DNA of 64,000 nt from Leekyejoonella antrihumi (GCF_007845645.1 NZ_VCQV01000028.1:1-64000), one strand, 5' to 3'. Positions 27,983 to 38,292 are shown, counted from the first letter of the stretch. Numbers and translations: made by a program. Notes: generated by a model not told the origin, from the sequence alone.

Positions 27983-30877
27983 GTGGCAAAGGTCCGGGTT
28001 CACGAGCTCGCAAAAGAGCTCGGAATTGAGAGCAAACAACTTCTTTCGTACCTCAAGGAACAAGGCGAGTTCGTCAAGACGGCGAGTTCGACGATAGAGG
28101 CTCCGGTCGTACGCAAGATCAAGGAAAACCCGCCGCCGGCGACCAAGGCCGCCAGCGGTGCGGACGCCGGCGCGAAGAAGCCGGCAACGCCTGGCAAGCC
28201 GGGCGCGGCGAAGCCGGCGCCCAAGCCGGGCGCGGCGAAGCCGGCCGCGGGACCGGCGGCACCGCCCGCAGCGGTGGCGCCCGAGGTCACTCCCGCGGCC
28301 CCAGAGGCCACGTCGGTGGTGCCAGAGGTCACCTCGGTGGCCGGGCCCAGTGCGACGCCCGCGGCGCCGGCGCCGAAGGCACCCCAGGCGCCCGAGCCCG
28401 TGCAGCAGGAGTCACCTGCCGCCGAGGTCTCCCCACCGGCAAGTGCCGGCGCGGCCCGTCCGCCCAAGCCCGGGGCACCGGCGCCGAAGGCACCGGCCGC
28501 CCGGGAGAGTGGCGGCGGTCGCTCGGGTGGGCCCCGTCCGGGCGCCCCGCGTCCGGGCAACAACCCGTACTCGTCAAGCCAGGGCATGCGCTCCGGCAAG
28601 CCGGCTCCGCGTCCGGGCAACAACCCGTTCGCGACGAGTCAGGGCATGCCCCGTCCCGCCAGCGCCCGTGGGCGCGGCGAGGGTGCCGGCGGTCCCCGTC
28701 CGCCCGCACCACGTCCTGGTGCCGGCAGCGCCGCCGGTGCCGGTGCCGGTGCGCCACGTCCCGGGACAGCACGTCCGAACCCGGGCATGATGCCCGATCG
28801 CGCCGCCGTTCGTCCGGGACAGCGGCCCGGTCGCGGTGGTGGTGGCCGCGGTGGTCCCGGTGGCACCGCCGGCGCCGGCGGTGGCGGTTTCGCCGGCCGC
28901 AGTGGCGGCGGCGGGTTCCGTGGCCGCGGACCCGGACGCGGTGGCACCCAGGGTGCCTTCGGCCGCGGTGGCGGCAAGGTGCGCGGGCGTAAGAGCAAGC
29001 GCGCGAAGCGCCAGGAGTTCGAGCAGATGCAGGCGCCGAGCATCGGTGGCGTCACGGTGCCCCGTGGTGACGGCAAGACCGTCGTGCGGGTGCGGCGTGG
29101 TGCGTCGCTGAGCGACTTCGCCGACCGCATCGACGCGAATCCGGCAAGCCTGGTCACGGTGTTGTTCCACCTCGGTGAGATGGCCACCGCGACCCAGTCG
29201 CTCGACGAGGACACCTTTGCGCTGCTGGGTGCCGAGCTGGGCTACAACGTGCAGGTGGTCTCGCCGGAGGAGGAGGAGAAGGAGCTCTTCAACGCCTTCA
29301 ACATCGACCTCGAGGCCGAGGCCGAGGCCGAGGGCGACGATGATCTTGCTCCGCGTCCGCCGGTGGTGACCGTCATGGGTCACGTCGACCACGGTAAGAC
29401 CCGACTGCTGGATGCGATCCGGCACGCCGAGGTCGCCGAGGGCGAGGCCGGTGGAATCACCCAGCACATCGGCGCGTACCAGGTGCACACCGAGCACGAG
29501 GGCAACGAGCGCGCGATCACCTTCATCGACACCCCTGGTCACGAGGCGTTCACCGCAATGCGTGCCCGTGGTGCGAAGGTGACCGACATCGCGATCCTGG
29601 TCGTCGCGGCCGACGACGGTGTCATGCCGCAGACCATTGAGGCGTTGAACCATGCCCAGGCGGCGGACGTGCCGATCGTGGTGGCGGTCAACAAGATCGA
29701 TGTCGAGGGCGCCAACCCGGACAAGGTGCGCCAGCAGCTCACCGAATACAACCTGATTGCCGAGGAGTACGGCGGCGACACGATGTTCGTCAACGTCTCT
29801 GCGAAGCAGGGTGACAACATCGAGGGTCTGCTCGAGGCCGTGCTGTTGACGGCAGATGCGTCGCTGGACCTGCGCGCCAACCCGGACAAGGACGCCCGAG
29901 GCGTGGCCATCGAGGCCAACCTGGACCGCGGCCGAGGCGCAGTGGCCACGGTGCTGGTGCAGAGTGGCACGCTGAAGGTCGGCGACGCCATCGTCGCCGG
30001 TCAGGCACACGGCCGAGTGCGCGCGCTGCTCGACGAGCACGGCAACCATGTCGACGAGGCGGGCCCGTCCCGTCCGGTGCTGGTCATGGGGCTTGCCTCC
30101 GTGCCGCGTGCCGGTGACACGTTCATCGTGGCGCCGGACGACCGCACGGCGCGCCAGATTGCCGAGAAGCGTGAGGCTGCCGAGCGGCAGGCCTCGCTGG
30201 CCAAGGCGCGCAAGCGCATCAGCCTGGAGGACCTCAACGAGGCCCTTGCCGCAGGCAAGGTCGAGACACTGAACCTGATCCTCAAGGGCGATGTCTCCGG
30301 TTCGGTCGAAGCGCTCGAGGACGCGTTGATGCAGATCGACGTCGGCGACGAGGTCGATCTGCGGATCATCGACCGCGGTGTCGGGTCGATCACGATGAAC
30401 AACATCAACCTTGCCGTCGCCTCCGACGCGGTGATCATCGGCTTCAACGTGCGAGCCGAGGGTCAGAACGCGGAGTACGCCGACAAGGAAGGCGTGGAGA
30501 TCCGCTACTACTCGGTGATCTACCAGGCCATCGAGGAGCTCGAGGCTGCCCTGAAGGGCATGCTCAAGCCGGAGTTCGAAGAGGTCGAGCTGGGTACCGC
30601 CGAGATCCGTGAGATCTTCCGGTCCTCCAAGTTCGGCAACATCGCCGGTTCGCTCGTGCGATCGGGTGAGATCAAGCGTGGCACCAAGGCGCGGATCACC
30701 CGTGACGGGGTCGTTGTCTCCGAGGGCGTCGAGGTGGCCGGTCTGCGGCGCTTCAAGGACGACGTCACCGAGGTCCGTGACGGTTTCGAGTGCGGTATCA
30801 ACCTCGGGTCGTACAACGACCTGCAGGTTGGCGACCTCATCGCGACCTATGAGATGCGGGAGAAGCCGCGCGACTGA
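27983..30877 (+). CDS. infB: Translation initiation factor IF-2
   Basis: IF-2 brings initiator tRNA to the ribosome. The GTG at 27983 has GAGGAG upstream and gives 964 residues, [18 protein letters not shown] being the conserved N-terminal fold. Residues ~60-350 are a long Pro/Ala/Gly/Arg-rich linker, as usual in actinomycetes. The G1 motif GHVDHGKT starts at residue 466, followed by DTPGHEAF and NKID, and then the C-terminal tRNA-binding domains. A 16-bp-stem terminator follows 29 bp after the stop, so rbfA, normally next, is transcribed separately here. Confidence 0.97.
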   Translation: MAKVRVHELAKELGIESKQLLSYLKEQGEFVKTASSTIEAPVVRKIKENPPPATKAASGADAGAKKPATPGKPGAAKPAPKPGAAKPAAGPAAPPAAVAPEVTPAAPEATSVVPEVTSVAGPSATPAAPAPKAPQAPEPVQQESPAAEVSPPASAGAARPPKPGAPAPKAPAARESGGGRSGGPRPGAPRPGNNPYSSSQGMRSGKPAPRPGNNPFATSQGMPRPASARGRGEGAGGPRPPAPRPGAGSAAGAGAGAPRPGTARPNPGMMPDRAAVRPGQRPGRGGGGRGGPGGTAGAGGGGFAGRSGGGGFRGRGPGRGGTQGAFGRGGGKVRGRKSKRAKRQEFEQMQAPSIGGVTVPRGDGKTVVRVRRGASLSDFADRIDANPASLVTVLFHLGEMATATQSLDEDTFALLGAELGYNVQVVSPEEEEKELFNAFNIDLEAEAEAEGDDDLAPRPPVVTVMGHVDHGKTRLLDAIRHAEVAEGEAGGITQHIGAYQVHTEHEGNERAITFIDTPGHEAFTAMRARGAKVTDIAILVVAADDGVMPQTIEALNHAQAADVPIVVAVNKIDVEGANPDKVRQQLTEYNLIAEEYGGDTMFVNVSAKQGDNIEGLLEAVLLTADASLDLRANPDKDARGVAIEANLDRGRGAVATVLVQSGTLKVGDAIVAGQAHGRVRALLDEHGNHVDEAGPSRPVLVMGLASVPRAGDTFIVAPDDRTARQIAEKREAAERQASLAKARKRISLEDLNEALAAGKVETLNLILKGDVSGSVEALEDALMQIDVGDEVDLRIIDRGVGSITMNNINLAVASDAVIIGFNVRAEGQNAEYADKEGVEIRYYSVIYQAIEELEAALKGMLKPEFEEVELGTAEIREIFRSSKFGNIAGSLVRSGEIKRGTKARITRDGVVVSEGVEVAGLRRFKDDVTEVRDGFECGINLGSYNDLQVGDLIATYEMREKPRD

Positions 30878-30906
30878 CGAGCTGACCGTCGAGCGGAGTA
30901 GTTAAC

Positions 30907-30942
30907 CGTCGAGTGGAGTAGACATTTCTACTCCACTCGACG
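30907..30942 (+). terminator. Strong stem-loop terminator after infB
   Basis: The stem is 16 perfect base pairs (left arm begins CGTCGAGTGGAG) with the loop CATT and is followed by TGTTTGTG. A diverged copy of the left arm precedes it at 30887-30901 and a diverged copy of the right arm follows at 30949-30961, so the site looks partly duplicated. Confidence 0.85.
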
Positions 30943-30968
30943 TGTTTGTGCTCCACTCGGCGCCGGGG

Positions 30969-31014
30969 CCCCCGCGAAGTACCGAGCGAGGTACGAGTGA
31001 GGACTTCGTGGGGT
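30969..31014. repeat. Dispersed palindromic element, copy 1
   Basis: CCCGCGAAGT and ACTTCGTGGG form an outer stem (one G-T pair) around an inner GTACC/GGTAC stem. The phrase GAGGACTTCGTGGG recurs exactly at 35267-35280, and a related CCCGCGAAGT arm at 43932-43941. All three lie between genes, as REP-like elements do. Confidence 0.55.
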
Positions 31015-31032
31015 GCGGTGGGGTGGGTCGGA

Positions 31033-31038
31033 TACCTT
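31033..31038 (+). promoter_or_regulatory. Probable -10 box, leaderless methyltransferase gene
   Basis: TACCTT ends seven bases before the ATG at 31046, with no ribosome site. Confidence 0.5.
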
Positions 31039-31045
31039 GGCGGGC

Positions 31046-32074
31046 ATGCCTGAATACCTGGTGCTGGTCGCGCCGTCCGCCAACCGGGTGTATGCCGATG
31101 CCGCACCCCTGCTGGTCGAGGCCGAGGCACGCGTGGTGGCGTCGGCGCTCGCCGGACCCGACGTGTCGGTCCTGCGCACGGTGCTTGCGGGGGTGGACTA
31201 CGTCCAGGTGCAGGTGCTCGAGGACACCCAGGGGCGCGGCCTACGGGCCCTGTCGAACCTGTCGGCGACGCATGCGATCTTCCAGCGCGAGGGTGAACTG
31301 CTGCGACCGGTCCCGCTTGCGCGGATGGAGCGGTATCCGAGCGACCTGCTGACGATCCAGAAGTATCGCGGCAAGACCAACGAGCAGTGGACCCGACTGG
31401 TGCTGAACGTGACGGCGGCGGCCGCCCGGCGCCCGGAGCGGTGGCTGGACGGGGGCCTGGTGGTGCTTGACCCGATGTGCGGTCGCGGCACCACGCTGAA
31501 CCTCGCCATGAGCTGCGGTTATGACGTCATCGGGGTGGACCTGGATCGCCAGGACTATGAGGCCTACGGTGCGTTCATCAAGACGTGGCTGCGCCAGCAT
31601 CGACTCAAGCACACGGTGAGCGAGGGCGCGCTACGCATCTCGGGTGAGAACCGAGGGCGCCGGCTGGAGCTGCAGGCGGCTGCGACGAAGGACGCGTTCA
31701 AGACCGGTGACCTGCAGCAGGTGACCTACCTCAGCACGGACACCACGGCGTTGGACGGGCTGCTGAAGTCGGCGAGCGTCGACCTGATCGTGACGGACAC
31801 GCCCTATGGGGTGCAGCACGGCTCGCATGGCGATCGGCTGTCCCGACGACCCCTGGAGCTGTTGGCGACGGCCTTGCCGGGCTGGACGCGGATCCTGCGC
31901 GCGGGCGGAGCCGTGGGACTGTCGTACAACCGGCACGTCGCGCCGCAGGACGAGCTGGCGGACCTGTTGCGTGCCAACGGGTTGGAATGCGTGCAGGGGC
32001 CGGGATATGACGACCTTCGGCATCGCGTCGATGCGTCGATCGATCGAGATCTGATCGTGGCGCGCAAGGCCTGA
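31046..32074 (+). CDS. TRM11-like class I methyltransferase (DNA/RNA methylase family)
   Basis: The 342-residue protein has the SAM-binding motif LDPMCGRGTTLNLA and the catalytic motif VTDTPYGVQHG, a form of the D/N-PP-Y/F motif of N-methylating enzymes. Order and spacing resemble TRM11/THUMP-type tRNA guanosine methyltransferases, although the N-terminal ~120 residues do not clearly read as THUMP. The target could be tRNA or rRNA. It sits between infB and rbfA, where no gene is usual, and has its own leaderless promoter. Confidence 0.75.
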   Translation: MPEYLVLVAPSANRVYADAAPLLVEAEARVVASALAGPDVSVLRTVLAGVDYVQVQVLEDTQGRGLRALSNLSATHAIFQREGELLRPVPLARMERYPSDLLTIQKYRGKTNEQWTRLVLNVTAAAARRPERWLDGGLVVLDPMCGRGTTLNLAMSCGYDVIGVDLDRQDYEAYGAFIKTWLRQHRLKHTVSEGALRISGENRGRRLELQAAATKDAFKTGDLQQVTYLSTDTTALDGLLKSASVDLIVTDTPYGVQHGSHGDRLSRRPLELLATALPGWTRILRAGGAVGLSYNRHVAPQDELADLLRANGLECVQGPGYDDLRHRVDASIDRDLIVARKA

Positions 32075-32083
32075 GCCGGCACC

Positions 32084-33272
32084 TCACGTCGTCGCGGGCA
32101 CCGGCGCCGAGGCCATGGAACGCACGAGCAGTGCGGCAGCGCCCAGCTGAGTGGCACCGCCCAGCAGCAGCAGCTCGTAGAGCGGACGGCCGACAAGGAC
32201 GCCGGCGAGCGCGGCCCCGATGCTGGCGGCGCTGATCTTGAGGCTTGCACCCGTCGTGAAGATCTGCGAGCTCAGCCTCGACGGTGTGTCTCGATATCGA
32301 ATTCCCATGAGCTGCACCAGTGCTGGGCCGTCGCCGATGCCGATGATGGCCGCACCAGTCACGACCGTGACCGCGCTGGGCGCCGCGGTGACGGCGAATC
32401 CGGCCGTCGTGATCATCATGCTGAGGGCGAGCAGCCCGTCCGGTGCGACGCTCGTCGGCCATCGCGAGAGAGCCAGCGTTGTCAGCCCGGCGGTGGCTGC
32501 CGTGACCGACAGCAGCATGGCTCCGTGTCCAGATCCGCCCAGCTCGGCGATGCCGATCCGCGGAGCAAGCACGTCGAACATGCCGATGCCGACGAAACGA
32601 CAGGCAGGATGAGGCCGTTGCGCGGCGCAGGGTCGCGGTGCGTCGGATGACCTGGAGGCCTGACCGGATGTCCCGGACGATGTCACCGGCCGCCGCCGGT
32701 CGTGTCGGTGTGCCGCGGTGGGGGAGCCGGATCGCCGTGCTCGCGGCGGCCGTCAGGAGCGCGGCGACCGCCGCCATTCCGGCGGTGGGCCCGAGTGTCT
32801 CGGCGAGCAGACCCGCAGCGGCCGGCCCGAGCAGTCCCGCCACGCTGTACGTCGTCGCGTCGAGTGCCTGGAGGTGCCGCAGGCGCGTGGCGGGGACGAT
32901 GAGGTCCAGCTGGGAGGTCCAGCCGCCGGCGATGGCCGGACCGGCGAGTCCGGATCCGAACGCGATTGCCGCGAGAGCGATCGGTGCGGCTGTCCCAATG
33001 ACGGCCGTGAGCACAGCCATGCCGGCGGCATACAGCAGCAGGCACCCGGCGAGAAACCGGCCGGGTCGTCCCGCTCGATCGAGGAGCGCGCCGAGCAACG
33101 GGCCCCCGAGCGCGGCGGACGCGGTCAGAGCGGCGACCAGGAGCGGCGGGACGGAACCGGGCAGGCTCGTCGTCATGGCGAGCAGGAGCAGGGCCGTCGA
33201 AGACATCGCGTCGGCCGTGCGTGCCGCGGTGCTTCCGCCGAGGTAGACTGCGGCCCTGTAACGCCTTGACAT
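32084..33272 (-). pseudogene. MFS transporter with a single-base frameshift
   Basis: Two frames together make one 12-helix-type major facilitator protein of about 395 residues. The N-terminal part (start at 33272) runs to TLRRATASSCLSF. The match continues one frame over from VGIGMFDVLAPRIGI to the stop at 32084. Removing one base near 32594 restores a continuous protein. The N-terminal motif GPLLGALLDRAGRPGRF is the conserved A-loop of MFS exporters. It is divergent from a CGNR-type regulator that may control it. A sequencing error is as likely as a true mutation, so the protein may be functional. Confidence 0.82.
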
Positions 33273-33294
33273 TCAATACATGTTACATGATAGT
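33266..33294 (+). promoter_or_regulatory. Near-consensus promoter of the CGNR gene
   Basis: TTGACA (33266-33271) and GATAGT (33289-33294) are 17 bases apart, and the ATG follows six bases later, giving a leaderless message. A CATG-TTA-CATG dyad lies in the spacer and the minus-strand MFS start codon overlaps the -35 box, so a repressor here could control both genes. Confidence 0.6.
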
Positions 33295-33300
33295 CGTCAG

Positions 33301-33849
33301 ATGGAGTCGGAGTTTCGTGGCAGCCCCCGCGACGTAGCGGTCCGCGCGGTGGACGTGATGGCCGCGCTCGACCGTGCCGAGCAGGATCAGCTCGCGGCGG
33401 TGCGAGAGGTCTTGCGGCGCTATGGCGAGGATGGCGTCGACGATCTGACTGGCCCGCAGGTCGAGGGGCTGCGCGCCGCATCCGACCAGCTGCGTCCGAT
33501 CGTCGAGGCCGCCGACGCGTCGGCGGCAGCGGCTGCGCTGAACGACGTGCTTCGGGCCTACGGTGGGACACCACGGGTCACTTCGCACGGCGGGTCCCCA
33601 TGGCACCTGCACATCGACGAGGACGACGACGGGGCGTGGGTGACGTGGTTCATGTCCTCCACCGCGATGGCGCTCGCAGTGCTGCTCACCGAGAGCCAGG
33701 CGCCGCCACTTGCTCCATGCGGTTCGCCGTCGTGTCGTCGGGCTTTCGTGCGCAGTATGCGGGGCGCTCCGCGTCGGTACTGTTCACGCACCTGTGGCAC
33801 CCGCGAACGAGTGGCGCAGCTGCGCGCAGGGCGTGCGGCCGACACCTGA
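33301..33849 (+). CDS. CGNR zinc-finger transcriptional regulator
   Basis: The 182-residue protein has the N-terminal ABATE-like helical domain and the C-terminal CGNR zinc finger, with cysteines in CGSPSCRRAFVR and RRYCSRTCGTRERV. The family binds DNA and often sits beside exporters. ATG 33301 is preferred to ATG 33280 because the promoter ends six bases before it. Control of the divergent MFS gene is inferred from layout. Confidence 0.85.
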   Translation: MESEFRGSPRDVAVRAVDVMAALDRAEQDQLAAVREVLRRYGEDGVDDLTGPQVEGLRAASDQLRPIVEAADASAAAAALNDVLRAYGGTPRVTSHGGSPWHLHIDEDDDGAWVTWFMSSTAMALAVLLTESQAPPLAPCGSPSCRRAFVRSMRGAPRRYCSRTCGTRERVAQLRAGRAADT

Positions 33850-33942
33850 TCGGCCGCATAGACTTGTCGGCAGGTCGGGCCGACCGTCGCGGAGGGTCCG
33901 GCCATCATCCACCAACGCCACCAGCGGGAAGGACGTGCAGAC

Positions 33943-34359
33943 ATGGCTGACCCGGCACGCGCACGCAAGATCGCCGAGCGCATCAAGGCACTTGTCGCCC
34001 AGTACCTCGAACACCGGATCAAGGACGAGCGCCTCGGATTCATCACCGTCACCGACGTCCGGGTGACCGGTGACCTGCAGCACGCGTCGGTCTTCTACAC
34101 CGTATTCGGCAGCGACAAGGAGCAGGAGGACACCACGGCTGCCCTCTGGGACGCCCGTGGGCGGATCCGCTCCCATGTGGGCCAGGGCCTCGGCATCCGG
34201 CTGACGCCCTCGCTGGAGTTCATCCGCGACGCCATCCCGGAGGGAGCCGCGCAGATCGAAGAGGCGCTGAAGGTCGCCCGGGAGCGTGATGCGGAGCTGG
34301 CCCGATCGGCCGGCAGTGCCGGCTACGCGGGTGACGAAGATCCCTACAAGAAGCCCTGA
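33943..34359 (+). CDS. rbfA: Ribosome-binding factor A
   Basis: RbfA helps mature the 30S subunit. The 138-residue product has the KH-like core, with DERLGFITVTDVRVTGDLQHASVFYTVFG and the C-terminal motif SLEFIRDAIPEGAAQIEE. A GGGAAGGA site is nine bases upstream. It normally follows infB directly; here about 3 kb with three other genes separates them. Confidence 0.95.
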   Translation: MADPARARKIAERIKALVAQYLEHRIKDERLGFITVTDVRVTGDLQHASVFYTVFGSDKEQEDTTAALWDARGRIRSHVGQGLGIRLTPSLEFIRDAIPEGAAQIEEALKVARERDAELARSAGSAGYAGDEDPYKKP

Positions 34360-34363
34360 CTCC

Positions 34364-35251
34364 GTGCGGGACGGCCTGCTGATCGTCGATAAGCCGGCGG
34401 GTTGGACCAGCCACGACGTCGTCGGCCGCGCCCGGCGGCTTGCGCACACCCGGCGAGTCGGTCATGCCGGCACGCTGGATCCCATGGCCACCGGGGTGCT
34501 TGTCCTCGGCATCGGCCGTGCGACCAAGCTGCTGACCTACCTGGTGGGGTGCGACAAGGCATACACCGCCACCATCCGCCTGGGCCAGTCGACGGTGACC
34601 GATGACGCCGAGGGCGAGATCACCGGGGAGTATGACGTGAGCGACCTGCGGGACGATGCGATCCTGGGCGAGGTGGGCCGTCTGACCGGCGACGTCCAGC
34701 AGGTGCCGAGCAGCGTCAGCGCGATCAAGATCGGGGGCAAGCGATCCTATGCGCGCGTCAGAGGCGGCGAGGACGTCACGCTGCCTGCACGTGCGGTGCG
34801 GGTTGAGAGATTTCAGGTGGTCGCTCGACGAGATCACGACGGCGTGAGTGACCTTGAGGTTGAGGTTGAGGTCTCGTCGGGCACTTACGTGCGGGCGCTT
34901 GCCCGGGATCTCGGTGCCGCGCTCGGTGTCGGCGGGCACCTGACCGCCCTGCGCCGCACCCGGGTGGGGACCTTCACGCTCGACGCGGCACGCCCACTGG
35001 AGGAGCTGTGTGCTCTTGAGCTCGAGGAGCTTCCGGTGCTCCCGATGGGTGCGGCCGCCGGGCGGCAGCTGGCCGTGCGGGTAGTGAGCGAGCAGGAGGC
35101 CGTGGATCTGCGACATGGCAAGCGCCTCGCGCCCGCGGGCGCATCGCCGGAGCCGGTGGCCGCACTGAGCGAAGACGGCGAGCTGATCGCCATCCTGGAC
35201 GAGGGGGAGCACGAGGCCCGATCGCGCGTTGTCTTCCCGGAGCGTCCCTGA
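34364..35251 (+). CDS. truB: tRNA pseudouridine(55) synthase
   Basis: TruB makes pseudouridine 55 in the T arm of tRNA. The catalytic aspartate lies in GHAGTLDPMATGVL; KxYxxxIRLGQSTVTDD and the C-terminal PUA-like region are also present. The GTG at 34364 gives 295 residues; a GTG at 34331 that overlaps rbfA is an alternative start. It follows rbfA by four bases. Confidence 0.93.
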   Translation: MRDGLLIVDKPAGWTSHDVVGRARRLAHTRRVGHAGTLDPMATGVLVLGIGRATKLLTYLVGCDKAYTATIRLGQSTVTDDAEGEITGEYDVSDLRDDAILGEVGRLTGDVQQVPSSVSAIKIGGKRSYARVRGGEDVTLPARAVRVERFQVVARRDHDGVSDLEVEVEVSSGTYVRALARDLGAALGVGGHLTALRRTRVGTFTLDAARPLEELCALELEELPVLPMGAAAGRQLAVRVVSEQEAVDLRHGKRLAPAGASPEPVAALSEDGELIAILDEGEHEARSRVVFPERP

Positions 35252-35266
35252 CGGGCCGAGCGGAGC

Positions 35267-35300
35267 GAGGACTTCGTGGGTGGGGGCACCTCCCGCTTGC
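35267..35300. repeat. Dispersed palindromic element, copy 2
   Basis: The phrase GAGGACTTCGTGGG at 35267-35280 repeats 30999-31012 exactly and is followed by a small hairpin (TCCCGC-TT-GCGGGGG). It lies between truB and ribF. Confidence 0.5.
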
Positions 35301-35308
35301 GGGGGAAC

Positions 35309-35314
35309 TAGAGT
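35309..35314 (+). promoter_or_regulatory. Probable -10 box, leaderless ribF transcript
   Basis: TAGAGT ends seven bases before the GTG at 35322, without a ribosome site. Confidence 0.45.
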
Positions 35315-35321
35315 TGCGGCC

Positions 35322-36278
35322 GTGCTTCGCCTCACTGATGTCTCCCAGGTGCCGGACGACTTCGGCCCCAGTGTTGTCACCATCGGCAACTTCGATGGGG
35401 TGCACCGCGGGCATGCCGCGCTGCTGGCCTCCGTTGTGGGTCGGGCCCGTGAGACCGGTCTGCGCAGTGCGGCCGTGACGTTCGACCCGCACCCGCTCGC
35501 CGTGCTCTACCCCGACAAGGCTCCGTCGCTGATCGAGTCCCTGCCGGAGAAGCTGGACCGGATGGCAGACATTGGGCTGGATGTCGCACTGGTTCTGCCC
35601 TTCACCCGTGAGCTTGCCGCGATGACTCCGGAGGAGTTCGTGCGGGAAGTCTTCGTGCGCGGCCTGCATGCGCGCCACATCGTGGTGGGCCGGGACACCA
35701 GGTTCGGCGTCAAGAACTCTGGCAACGTGGACACGCTGCGACAGCTCAGCAGGGCCTCTGGGTTCGAGGTGCAGGTGCTCGCCGATGTCGGCACCGGGCA
35801 CCGCTACTCCTCGACTCAGGTCCGTGAACGGCTGGCGGCGGGTGATGTGGAGGGTGCTGCGGCCGTGCTCGGCCGCCCGCACGAGGTGGGCGGCATCGTC
35901 GTTCGGGGCTTGCGGCGTGGGCATGAGCTGGGCTTTCCCACCGCGAACCTCTGCGAGGAGGTGTCCGGGATGGTTCCCGCGGACGGCGTGTATGCGGGCT
36001 GGCTGGTGCGGGACGACAAGTCGGCGGATGACCCCGACCACCGGATGCCGGCAGCCATCTCCGTTGGGACCAACCCGACCTTCGACGATGTCCTGCAACG
36101 CACGGTCGAGGCGCATGTGATCGACCGTGACGACCTGGACCTCTACGGTGAGGCTGTTCATGTGCAGCTGGTGCAGCGGCTGCGGGGGAACACCCGCTTC
36201 GAGTCGATCGACGCGCTGGTCACGCAGATCGGTGCCGATGTCGACCAGGCCCGCCAGATCCTGCGTGGCACCGCCTGA
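35322..36278 (+). CDS. ribF: Bifunctional riboflavin kinase/FMN adenylyltransferase
   Basis: RibF makes FMN and then FAD. The 318-residue protein begins with the nucleotidyltransferase domain, motif TIGNFDGVHRGHAALL, followed by the VGRDTRFG segment. It ends with the kinase domain (GRRHELGFPTANL-like stretch GHELGFPTANL and the metal site). The frame is open upstream, but the GTG at 35322 is supported by a -10 box and by the position of the first motif. It is the last gene of the split translation cluster. Confidence 0.95.
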   Translation: MLRLTDVSQVPDDFGPSVVTIGNFDGVHRGHAALLASVVGRARETGLRSAAVTFDPHPLAVLYPDKAPSLIESLPEKLDRMADIGLDVALVLPFTRELAAMTPEEFVREVFVRGLHARHIVVGRDTRFGVKNSGNVDTLRQLSRASGFEVQVLADVGTGHRYSSTQVRERLAAGDVEGAAAVLGRPHEVGGIVVRGLRRGHELGFPTANLCEEVSGMVPADGVYAGWLVRDDKSADDPDHRMPAAISVGTNPTFDDVLQRTVEAHVIDRDDLDLYGEAVHVQLVQRLRGNTRFESIDALVTQIGADVDQARQILRGTA

Positions 36279-36437
36279 AACGAGCCGACCACGTCGTTTG
36301 ACTTCCTGCCCCTCAATTCGGGTTACTGACGCGTATGGTGGCAGGCCAGGGCCCGGCGACGGCGAGCGTGCCCACTCAGTAGCCTGTGCGACACACTGCC
36401 GGTAGCCGGCGATGCTGAACGAGAATTGGGAGAAACC

Positions 36438-38276
36438 ATGGTGATGACGGTCGCGGATGAGAAGCCGGACACTGCGGTGATCGAGCGTCGGGCGCGGTCG
36501 GTCGCCCATCTGTTCATCGATCGCGTCGGCAAGACGCCGTATGCGGAGGCCTACCGTTACCCGAGCGACGGCACGTGGAAGTCGCTGACCTGGAAGCAGG
36601 TCGATGTCCAGGCGCGCAACATTGCCGCCGGGCTGGTCTCGCTGGGGGTTGCGCCCGAGGAACGGGTCGCGATCGCGTCGGCGACCCGCCTGGAGTGGGC
36701 GGTGGCAGATCTGGGGGTCATGCTCGCCGGCGCCGCGACCACGACGATCTACCCCACGACGACCGTCGACGACACCCTGTACATCGTGGCGGACTCCGGC
36801 AGCCGCGTCGTCTTCGCGGAGGACGACGGGCAGCTCGACAAGCTGCGGGGCGGCCGAGACCGGGTCGCGGACGTGATGAAGGTCGTGACCTTCGACGGCA
36901 CCGGCGACGGTGACTGGGTCATCACGCTGGACGAGCTGGAGGCGTTGGGAGCGTCCTACCTGAAGGAGCACGCCGACGTGATCGAGGAGCGGGTCGCCGA
37001 GATCACGCCGAGGCGTCTTGCCACCCTCATCTACACCTCGGGCACCACCGGTCGGCCGAAGGGCGTGCTGCTCTCGCACGACACGTGGACCTACGAGGCA
37101 GCCGCGGTGGACTCGGTCAAGCTGTTGAACGCCGACGACCTGCAGTATCTCTGGCTGCCGCTCGCGCACGTCTTCGGCAAGATCTTGCTGACGCTGCCGC
37201 TGCAGGTCGGCTTCCCCACGGCCATCGACGGCCGGGTCGACAAGATCATCGACAACCTGCCGATCATTCGACCAACCTGGATGGGCGCCGCACCGCGCAT
37301 CTTCGAGAAGGTCTACGGCAGGATCACGACCATGATGGAGGACGAGGGCGGCGCGAAGGCGAAGCTCTTCACCTGGGCCTCGGCCAACGGCAAGCAGGTC
37401 GCCGAGCAGCGTTCTGCCGGCGGCAAGGCCGGCTTGGGGCTGGCGCTCAAGCACAAGGTCGGCGATGCGGTCGTGCTGTCCAAGATCCGTGAGCGCTTCG
37501 GCGGGCGGGTTCGGTTCTTCATCTCCGGCTCGGCCGCGCTGAACAACGACGTGGCTCGGTGGTTCGACGCCATGGGTATGCCGGTGCTGGAGGGCTACGG
37601 CCTGACCGAGACCGGCGCGGCCTCATGCGTCAACCGCCCATATGCCAACGCGATCGGCACCGTTGGCTGGCCGATCCCCGGCACCGAGGTCAAGATCGCC
37701 GAGGACGGCGAGGTCTTGATCAAGGGACCCGGCGTCATGATGGGGTACCGCGGCCTGGACGAGGCGACCGCCGAGTCGCTGGTCGACGGCTGGTTCCACT
37801 CGGGTGACATCGGTGAGCTGACGCCGACCGGGCACTTGAAGATCACCGATCGCAAGAAGGACCTGTTCAAGACCTCCAACGGCAAGTACGTCGCGCCCAG
37901 CCAGATCGAGTCGATGTTCAAGGGGCTGTGCCCGTACGCCTCGCAGCTGGTCGTCGAGGGGGACGGGCGCAAGTTCGTCTCGGCGCTGATCACGCTAGAC
38001 GAGGAGGCCGTCGCAGATTGGGCCAAGGGCAAGGACGGTCTCGACGGCAAGGACTACCGCACCGTCGTGACGTCCCCCGCGGCTCGGACGATGGTGCAGG
38101 GCTACGTCGACGAGCTCAACGCGCAGCTCAACCGGTGGGAGCAGATCAAGAAGTTCGTGATCCTGCCGCGCGATCTGACCGTGGAGGACGGCGAGGTCAC
38201 GCCGAGCCTCAAGCTGCGGCGCAAGCTGGTCATCGACAAGTTCAAGGCCGATCTGGACAAGCTCTACACGGACTAG
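36438..38276 (+). CDS. Long-chain fatty-acid-CoA ligase (AMP-forming)
   Basis: This 612-residue ANL-family enzyme activates fatty acids as acyl-AMP and then acyl-CoA. The P-loop-like motif LIYTSGTTGRPKGVLLSH is intact, followed by GYGLTETGAASCVN, the hinge region SGDIGEL and ITDRKKDLFKTSNGKYV. The C-terminal lysine region SLKLRRKLV is also present. GGGAGAA sits upstream of the ATG. It is monocistronic and convergent with the TetR gene. Confidence 0.93.
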   Translation: MVMTVADEKPDTAVIERRARSVAHLFIDRVGKTPYAEAYRYPSDGTWKSLTWKQVDVQARNIAAGLVSLGVAPEERVAIASATRLEWAVADLGVMLAGAATTTIYPTTTVDDTLYIVADSGSRVVFAEDDGQLDKLRGGRDRVADVMKVVTFDGTGDGDWVITLDELEALGASYLKEHADVIEERVAEITPRRLATLIYTSGTTGRPKGVLLSHDTWTYEAAAVDSVKLLNADDLQYLWLPLAHVFGKILLTLPLQVGFPTAIDGRVDKIIDNLPIIRPTWMGAAPRIFEKVYGRITTMMEDEGGAKAKLFTWASANGKQVAEQRSAGGKAGLGLALKHKVGDAVVLSKIRERFGGRVRFFISGSAALNNDVARWFDAMGMPVLEGYGLTETGAASCVNRPYANAIGTVGWPIPGTEVKIAEDGEVLIKGPGVMMGYRGLDEATAESLVDGWFHSGDIGELTPTGHLKITDRKKDLFKTSNGKYVAPSQIESMFKGLCPYASQLVVEGDGRKFVSALITLDEEAVADWAKGKDGLDGKDYRTVVTSPAARTMVQGYVDELNAQLNRWEQIKKFVILPRDLTVEDGEVTPSLKLRRKLVIDKFKADLDKLYTD

Positions 38277-38292
38277 GGGTGTCGACCCGTGC

